From the NCBI GenBank assembly GCA_930367215.1, contig OV884056.1, positions 53,134,308-53,198,307 on the forward strand: 64,000 nt of DNA, written 5' to 3'. Source of the stretch: Pollenia angustigena. Its lineage: Eukaryota > Arthropoda > Insecta > Diptera > Polleniidae. Shown one piece after another: positions 56,985 through 64,000 of this stretch. Within the stretch, counting starts at the first letter, position 1. Each line of letters opens with the position of its first letter. The position numbers were made by a program, and so were the translations under genes. The notes under the pieces were generated by a model that was not told the DNA's origin, did not search any database, and saw nothing but the letters and a program-made list of their open reading frames with translations.

Positions 56985-57215
56985 CTATACATGTGTGTTT
57001 GCAAGTGCAAAATGAAAACAAAAACATTTTGGGAGAACAACATAGAGCATAACCGTCGTTTATACATTTGTGTACATGTGTGTTTGCAAGTATAATCACA
57101 ACATAGAGCACACCGTCTTTTATACATGTGTGCACATGTGTGTTTGCCAGTATAATGCAATAAAAAAACACATTTTGGGAGAATAACAAAACACACAACT
57201 TATGTGCGTGTGTTT
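56985..57215 (+). repeat. Irregular minisatellite with ACATGTGTGTTTGC
   Basis: Four units carry TACATGTGTGTTTGCAAGTA-like sequence near 56990, 57075, 57136 and 57204, two of them with ACATTTTGGGAGAA and ACATAGAGCA. Spacing is 60-85 bp. A 91-codon minus frame here is a by-product of the repeat. Confidence 0.7.
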
Positions 57216-57899
57216 GCAAACAAATTTAAAACGCTTTTAAAACCATGTAATCCTCAAAATTTAGAAAAAACATGTATATTGTGCATTTCTACACAAAAAT
57301 ACCTTTAAAACGATATATGTTTCATTAAAATCGGTGGACGTTAAGATACTTAAAAATCAACGATAAAAAAATTGCTTCCGTATTTATATATAAGATAATA
57401 TGCAGCATCTCCAATGTAAATCTTCTTGAATAATTTCTCTCTTCATGTAATATTTTTACTCCTTCAAAATGTGGTTTGTGATTTTTCAACGTACAGTGGG
57501 CTGCTAGTGCAGTTTTTTGTTTAATAGGTTTGTCGATAGCTTTATGGTCAGATTTGTGCGAAGATATTCTTGTCTTAAGTTTTGTTTTGGTCGTCCCAAC
57601 GTATACTTTATTGCATATATTGAGCCCGTCACCACTACAGGGAATTTTGTATAGCACATTTGACTTGTCTTTCTTTTTAATTTTTGATTTTGTTTTGCTA
57701 AATAACTGATTCACAGTGTTGTCCGTCCTAAATGCTAGTTCAAATTTTTCTTCGTCATAAATATCTGAGTTTTTCCATCTTTCCGAGAGTCCAGAAACAT
57801 ATGATATTCTTTTATACCTTTTTGGTTCTCTTACCACCTGTTGCATGTTGTTTTTTGCACGTTTTATAAGATTTTCAATTGTCCTTATTGGGAAGTCAT

Positions 57900-59441
57900 T
57901 AGGGTATTCATTCTACCGATTAACTGATCGGTTAATTTAAATTTGCCTTTTTTCGATTAACGATTAAGCCGGTTAATTTCAGTCGAATAACCGATTAACC
58001 GTTGTAACAAAAATTATAATTTTTAGTAGTATTAAACCTTATTTTTTTGTGTTTTAAATAATGGCTGAGTTCCAAAAAGTCGGTTGCAAAGCACCTCGCT
58101 TTTTTAAATACATTCTACAGTGCAACGATGCACAATTTTACAACGTTAATGATGAAACAGAACTGGGGCTGAACGATGTTTTCCATAAAGTTTGACATAA
58201 AATTATGCCAGAGAATGCGGTCGAGAAATAAAATCAATTTTATTTTGAGGATTTTTTTTCTAATGCTCTCACATAAATACAATTATTCTCTTAACAATGC
58301 TACCATACTTTCATTCAATTTCATACATTTTGTAAACAAAGAAAAATAAGAACAAAAGAAAACGAAAGAAATGAGAGAGAATTTGAAGTTACTGCCGAAA
58401 TTTTTGCCTGAAGTTGAAGACTCAGTTCTGTTTCATCATTTATCCGTACCAAAATTCTCCAAAAAAGTTGTCAAAGTCCACCAAAAGTTGTGCTTAGAAT
58501 TATTTTTTTATACAAAAGGTATATGTATTTCCTTCTATAAATACTTTTTTTTTTAAACAGTACAAAAACAGAAATTAAGGAATTCGAAAATGAACGTTTT
58601 TTCGCAACAACAGAATTAACCCCAACAATTAGAAATGTTAAAAATTTTAAAAAATAAAACAGGATTTAAATGGTATAATGAAAGATTTTATAGGTTTGGA
58701 GAAATCCAGAAAAATAACTGAGAGTTTCTCCAACATCTACGATAAGTGAAAGAAATTTTTCCAAGTCAAAATTTACGAAAACTAAAGAAAGGAGTCGATT
58801 AAATCAAATTATTATACCAAATTATTTATCTAAAAGATTTTTTTATACGATCTCCTTAAGCTATTTAAACTACTAATAAAATGATCTCACAGTTCATTTT
58901 TTAATAAATACATAATCGGCCTTGTTCTGGAAATCGAAATCACGTGAAATTGAAATCAAAAAAGTTTTTAATTCTAGCTTGTGTTTAAAATTGATAAAAA
59001 TATTTCTTTTGCATTACCTCATACTTTGAGGACCACACATCTTTACCAAAACTACTTTTGAAATCAGGAAAAGCTACGATCATTAAAAAAGAATTGAATT
59101 AAAAAGCTCCATCGATCTCAATTTCACGTGATTTCGATTTACAAAACGTGGCCGAATATGTATTAATTAAAAAATATGTATTACAGACTTATGAATTATT
59201 TTTTTTTTTTGTTTTAGTTCACGTATTGTTATGTCATTGTTTTTTTTTTTCTAACTAATAGCTGCAAATAATATATAATTTTTATTCTTTGAAATTATCT
59301 TTTTTATAAAAAATACTTTATTAATCGGTTAACCGATCAATAACAAAATTAACCGATTATTAATCGATTAAACAAAAACCACGGCTAATTAATCGAGCGA
59401 TTAACCGATTAAATCAAAAGCCCGGTTAAATGAATACCCTA
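57900..59441 (+). mobile_element. hAT element with TAGGGTATTCATT ends
   Basis: The ends TAGGGTATTCATT and AATGAATACCCTA are perfect 13-bp inverse repeats. GAAGTCAT (57892-57899) and GAAGTTAT (59442-59449) are a 7/8 target duplication. Subterminal CGGTTAAT and TTAACCGATTAA motifs recur at both ends. Its transposase is decayed: the C-terminal remnant lies at 58720-58845. Inserted in a Penelope element. Confidence 0.88.
58720..58845 (+). pseudogene. hAT transposase dimerisation-domain remnant
   Basis: The plus strand reads SPTSTISERNFSKSKFTKTK then ERSRLNQIIIPNYLSK. SERNFS matches the SERVFS signature of the hAT dimerisation domain, followed by the expected K-x2-R-x-RL. Earlier parts of the element contain only short, shifted fragments (for example 58371-58556), so most of the transposase is eroded. 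Confidence 0.7.
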
Positions 59442-60219
59442 GAAGTTATTCATGGTTAAAATATTTGTTATTTTAGTTCGTTTTTATGGAATTCCGTGTC
59501 ACTTATTTTAAGAACTCGTCGTATGAAATTTGATGCTGTATTTATAATAATTTTTCTAGGGTGCTTAGAATTAAAATTTATCAATCGTCCCGAGGCAGTT
59601 GGTTTTATATTGTTCCCTTTTCTAATAGCAATTGCGTCTAGGTATGGTAGTTGGTTGTCATTTTATTCATCCATGGTAAACTGTATTTGTCCATTAAATG
59701 AATTTAGTTTTTCGATGGTGTCATTAATTCTGTCCTTTTTTACTATTGCGAATAAATCATCTATATATTTCATAATTATCCTCGGTTTTTCGTCCATTTT
59801 ATCCAGTGATATGTCAAGAAGTTGTTCCATAATTATATCAGCTATGACTGGTGAGGCTGGAGAGCCCATCGGCATGCCCTTTCTTTGTTCATAGATTTTG
59901 TCATCATATACTAAATATCTTCTTTCCTTGATACAAAACCTCAACATGTCCAAAAACAAATCCTTAGGTATATTTGTATGTGTCTCTAAAAATTTCCATT
60001 TTTCTTCAAATGTCCTAAGCACTAAATTAATTGGAATGCTTGGAAATAATGAAACCACGTCAAATGAAATAAGAACTTCGTCATCGGCGATGTAAGTGTT
60101 ATTTATTCTTGAATTAAAGTCTACAGCATCATTAATATTATATTTCGAATTTTCCGTCAAGTGTTTTAATATGTCTATAAGAAAGGTAGTTGATGTTTTA
60201 AATTTGATAGTATTCTTAA

Positions 60220-60697
60220 CCCTTATGTGAGTGACAGGGTACCCGGGAACTTTTTAATCTTTAATTGCATTTTTTGTTTGTTTGAAGTTTCTTAACGGAG
60301 TGGAACCTCTTGAGAACTCTTATTATTTTGTGTTAAACATATTTAAATAAACATTAGCTTAGTTTCTTAATTTGAAAGGATTCTGTGCGTCAATTTTTAT
60401 TTTGCACCCTTAACGGAGTGACAGGGTACCCGGGTACCTTAACGAAAATATTTAAAATAACATTTATTTTTTAGAATAATTTAATTTATTGTTACGAATA
60501 TTTGAATTGAATAAACTGGAATATTTTTTTACTTTTCACATGAATGAAAATTTAAAATTTAAAAATAAAAAGACAGTGTTAGTTATTTTGTACATATACA
60601 TATTTCGTTTATATTGTTTATTCAAACAAAAGGCTTGAAGAAAGCACAAAAAAATAGAAATTATATACACTTCACTATAGAACAAATAAGAAAAAAC

Positions 60698-60728
<31 letters not shown>

Positions 60729-61501
60729 TGTACTGAGATCCTTGGAAGAAGGATTCACACAGAGGACGGTGAATTGAATGTTCGATACAACTTGCGCACG
60801 GCCTCCTTTTTTTTGGCACATAGAGCAACTGCCGTCAACTCTGAAATTACTATTACTTTCACGCAAAATTATATCGCACATCTCACTGGATAATTAAGTT
60901 TTAAATACGTCCTTAGGTGCTCCTATATTTAAGCCAGGACCAGGACCTCTGCGTTGCCGTAATTTCTGTTGATGTATTGGTATTCCGGATAGCGATCAAG
61001 ACGCCAATGAGAACCATCCTTTCCATGGACCTTAGTTGTTTCTTCACTCCCGTCAGAATCATATGAATCCTCGTTGTCCTCTATTTATCCCATATGTTTT
61101 GCATCGGATGCTTCTGATATTATATCGCACATTTTCAGAATATGTTCACATTCGTTTTATATATCATTTGTATCTATGGAATCTAAGCGTGCTTGTTTAG
61201 AACAAGAAGCCAATGTTGTTATTGCACTTTACCTTCTTCTTGCGCTCACCGAACTTATTCATGTATGAACATAGTAATGTATGAAAGCAGTAGCAAGTAG
61301 ATGTATTTGTCGATCAATCATAAAGCCAAAGGGAAATCCCCCGATTCGTCTTTATGTTAGACATTGCAAAAATTTATATTTTACATTTTGTTAAATGAAT
61401 TTTCTTAAATATATTGTAATATAATGTACAATTTTCGTATTTATTGTATGGGTACCCTGTCACTCTGTTAAAGGTGTTTTTTGTTGGCACTCACATAAGG
61501 G
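60220..61501. mobile_element. piggyBac-like element, internally deleted
   Basis: Flanked by TTAA at 60216-60219 and 61502-61505. The ends CCCTTATGTGAGTG and CACTCACATAAGGG are perfect inverse repeats. AGTGACAGGGTACCCGGG follows the left end, recurs at 60418-60440, and GGGTACCCTGTCACTCTG lies 50 bp inside the right end. At 1282 bp it is a deletion derivative. An A run (60699-60724) sits in the left third. Confidence 0.92.
60730..61230 (-). pseudogene. piggyBac-like transposase, N- and C-terminal remnants
   Basis: On the minus strand DNEDSYDSDGSEET is followed by GKDGSHWR and, after a frame change, RQRRGPGPGLNIGAPKDVFK, a conserved pre-catalytic region of piggyBac transposases. The sequence then passes almost directly to MCDIILRESNSN and SCSMCQKKGGRAQ, which resembles the start of the C-terminal cysteine-rich domain. 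The catalytic core with its aspartates is deleted. In-frame stops occur in the N-terminal part. The element could only be moved by a transposase supplied from elsewhere. Confidence 0.65.
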
Positions 61502-61639
61502 TTAAACATAATATGATCAGAGGCAACCATATATGGTTTTGGCTTTCTTATGTATTACTGATTCAAGCACATAAAAGAAAATAGTAATAAACAGAATAAT
61601 ATAACATGTTTGAAAATGAGTGAGACCCTTTCTACATAA

Positions 61640-61870
61640 TATTAACGATACATATACATATGTATATTTTCTGGGGTCTTGAGAAAATCTAAGTCAATTA
61701 AGTCATATCAGTCTGTCTGCTGAAAACACACTTGTTTTGACACGAACAAAATTTGCTTTCAAATTGTTTCTAGTTCTTCTTTGTTGCTCGGAATTGAAAC
61801 CAAGAAAACTGCACTAATTAATTTTGTGACGACCATATAAATCTCACTTACTGTAGTGCTCATGCACTCG
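61640..61870 (+). mobile_element. Degraded mini-me-like fragment
   Basis: ACATATGTATATTTTCTGGG, GTCTTGAGAAAATCTAAGTC and CAGTCTGTCTGCTGAAAACA follow the order of the 49480-49570 segment of the intact copy, with many changes and no ends. Confidence 0.55.
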
Positions 61871-64000
61871 AAATAAAGATACTATTTCATTAAAAGTTGC
61901 TCTTATACAGACTGAAACCGATTTAGCTGGTTTCGATTTTAAAAAACAAACAAAAATGTTATAAACTAAAATGATAAATAATTTAATTTTTTGCAAATGA
62001 ATGCTCTTTCGAGACAACTGCTCTGAAAAAATCTTAAGGTGATGAATTTAATAAAAACAACGCAAATTTCTCTAGAGAAGTCCTCAATTTAATTAACAAA
62101 AAGTTGCTCAAACAATTAAACATCTTTTGTTTTTTAATATGCATACTTAACTCAATTTTCTCTCTTTACTCTATGAAGGAGCTTAAGAAAATTTAATTGA
62201 ATTTTAATTCTTTCAGAAACCAAAAACAGTGCTTAAGATTGCATAAACAATTTACCCTTTTTTTCTAAAATATTCATGTAATCTTTGATCTCCTGCAATG
62301 CCACTTATTTTATTTAATCTATAAAGAAGATTCTTCTCCTTTTCTCAGAATTGCATTTATAATGAATATTTTTTCGCTTCATAATTATGTACTTATTTTA
62401 TCGTAGAACAAAAGCATTTGTCTTGCAAATGTTTTTGAAAAACAAACAAAAAAACAAAAAAAAAAAAAAAAAAAACAATTTGTTGTAAGCCAATGTTGCT
62501 AACACAGTGGCGTAAAATTATAAAAAAAATCCTGAAAGTAACACCGAAACCCTAGTTTCAGGGCTTGCTAATGTGGCCTTTAAAATTTGTTTATTAAAGA
62601 CACGCTTTTGAGCACAGCAGAGATCTGCAGGGTGTCTGTCCAGTTGCCTTGTGTGTGTATTTTACAGATTTTACAGCATCTGTGTATGATAAACGATTTA
62701 ATATAAAAATAAATTTATTAATAAAAAAATGAAGCCAACAAGTAAGAAACGGGCAGAAATATTGGCCAAAAAGGGACACGTGCAGCTTAACGTATTCGCT
62801 GCCATGGCTGTTTTTATGAAACCAACCCCTGAGGCCAATTTAAGTTTATTATTCATAACGAGAAATAAGAAACACTTAAAAATTTTATTTAGATTGTATT
62901 TCGCTATTTATAGGTATTTTTATGTACTTCCAGATATCTCGTTTTGTTGGCAATAAAATAGTTACTACTACGAGTTATCAGGTAGGGCTCTAAGCAATAG
63001 CTAAATCAAACAATTCTCTATGCCAAAATATTTGAATGAAGTCAACTTTGAACAATTTTGAAACATATTATGGTTACTTCAACCATGTTATTTTCATTTA
63101 AAACCATAATATGGTTTAAATATTCCTCCATCAAGAAGCAACAGCCATATTCTGTTGCCTTCAAACATGTTTAAGATGATAATTACAATAGTTTGTTTCC
63201 TTTTAATAATAGAATGGTTTTAAATTAACAATAACATTTTTGAGAGCAACTTGTTATGGTTAAAAAACAACTATACTTTTATTAGAGGCTAAGAAAATAA
63301 TGTCATTATTAACAATAATAGGATCAGATACAACCATTTTATGCTTGTGAGTTCTTAATGGTGGAGTAATTTAACCATTATATCGTTTCCGTAGAAAATA
63401 ATGTGGTTTAAGTAGCTATAATATGTTTACAAATTTTTCGTTAAAAAAAGTTTTGTTTGGAGATGATGACAATATCGAGAAATATGGTTTATCTGCGTGT
63501 AGAAGAATTAAAAAGTTTTTAGTTACAAACTTTGCCTCGTTGTACTGAGCTTTAGCGCTAATTGAAACATCCACGTTTTTCCCCCCACTGTTACTATTTT
63601 AAGACGATAAAGCGCATTATTTAACTGTTCTTTTGTACTCTTATTGAGATAAAACTAATAGCTTGTTGAAGCTAAACTCCAACATTCATAAATTCAACAT
63701 TTAAAGAAAAGAAAAAACTAAAGATATTTAGAAAAAAATTTCAAGAACAGTTGTTAATAAATACAAACAGAAATGCTTTGGACAAAAGCAGCTTTAAAAT
63801 GCATTGACTATGAGTGCAATGCAACTTCTAAGGAATGTAAAAGTATGTGGGTTTGCAATAAAAGGGATAAACATATTTTAAATTTATTATTTCTTTTTTA
63901 TATTTTCTTCTACATATTTTATTTAGAAAAAGCATTTATTTTCTTTAATATCCAGAGAATTCACTTCAAGCTTTCCCCTCATTCTTCTTGTATCTTTTCT
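61871..64000. other. AT-rich DNA with AACCATAATATGGTT-type motifs
   Basis: No gene is supported. There is an A run at 62457-62475. From 63069 to 63490 variants of AAACCATAATATGGTTT recur about eight times in both orientations, suggesting a MITE with subterminal repeats, but its ends are not resolved. The 75-codon frame at 62729-62956 has no domain. Confidence 0.4.

Larger units (their letters stand above)
57325..61560 (-). pseudogene. Penelope-like element split by hAT and piggyBac insertions
   Basis: Minus strand, in order. The RT part (60216 to about 59455) reads LISFDVVSLFPSIPI (catalytic D), GMPMGSPASPVIADI and KYIDDLFAI (YxDD), then after an in-frame TAA PYLDAIAIRKG, GRLINFNSKHP and NFIRRVLKISD. 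A hAT element (57900-59441) interrupts it. The GIY-YIG part (57891-57325) reads IRTIENLIKRAKNN, NVLYKIPCSG, NKVYVGTTKTKLKTRISSHKSD and TALAAHCTLKNHKPHFEGVK. A piggyBac-like element (60220-61501) sits upstream of RT, and a short stretch of possible Penelope sequence continues to about 61560. The two domains nick the target and reverse-transcribe the RNA. The insertions and stop make the copy dead. The hammerhead-like motif at 55524 is in the expected 3' region. Confidence 0.88.

Noticed and set aside
56944..57219. 91-codon cysteine/histidine-rich protein
   Set aside because: The pattern comes from the ACATGTGTGTTTGC minisatellite.
59496..59894. Plus-strand 132-codon membrane-like protein
   Set aside because: Antisense shadow of the Penelope reverse transcriptase.

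Overview
This window looks like AT-rich insect DNA, most likely from a higher fly. The only host coding sequence I can recognise is one exon (37798-37945, + strand). It encodes the first transmembrane helix of a tachykinin/natalisin-type neuropeptide receptor resembling Drosophila TkR86C, so much of the window may be intron or flanking DNA of that gene. I saw no tRNA or rRNA genes, no CRISPR array and no bacterial-style operons. Almost everything else that can be supported is transposable elements, usually broken and often nested.

Layout. 1-753: 5' part of a LINE ORF1 with a PHD finger (minus strand, runs off the window). 782-4038: short TA-flanked elements in both orientations. 4152-5411: a 3-bp-TSD MITE and a hAT foldback. 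5905-8363: an inverted-repeat-bounded block with a tandem repeat of about 545 bp. 10138-13413: a mariner relic split by a hAT element whose 8-bp target duplication and TIRs are intact but whose transposase is dead. 15218-18366: a TA-flanked element with a 117-bp satellite. 19575-25930: foldbacks, mini-me-like repeats, a piggyBac-like derivative and an 11-bp minisatellite. 27550-29601: a hammerhead-bearing repeat, a foldback with a C17 tract, and an RNase H-bearing LINE with a TTAGG-like tail. 30211-37336: mini-me-like repeats, a MITE containing a canonical hammerhead motif, piggyBac relics and two mariner relics. 37798-38912: the receptor exon and a mini-me-like element starting 23 bp into its intron. 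41094-48175: MITEs, a long-TIR foldback with an 8-bp TSD, a Penelope-like reverse transcriptase (RT) and an RTE-like RT. 49386-50478: mini-me. 51557-61560: two Penelope-like elements (PLEs) with GIY-YIG domains and hammerhead-like 3' motifs. The second PLE has been split by a hAT and a piggyBac-like element, each with an identifiable target duplication.

The most interesting signals are four hammerhead-ribozyme-like motifs, all on the minus strand. One (32782-32829) keeps the whole canonical core. The next are a natural empty site that proves a CTG target duplication for one MITE, and two piggyBac-like derivatives sharing TACCCGGGTA-type subterminal palindromes. The genome behaves here as a layered archive of dead DNA transposons and PLEs rather than as a gene cluster.
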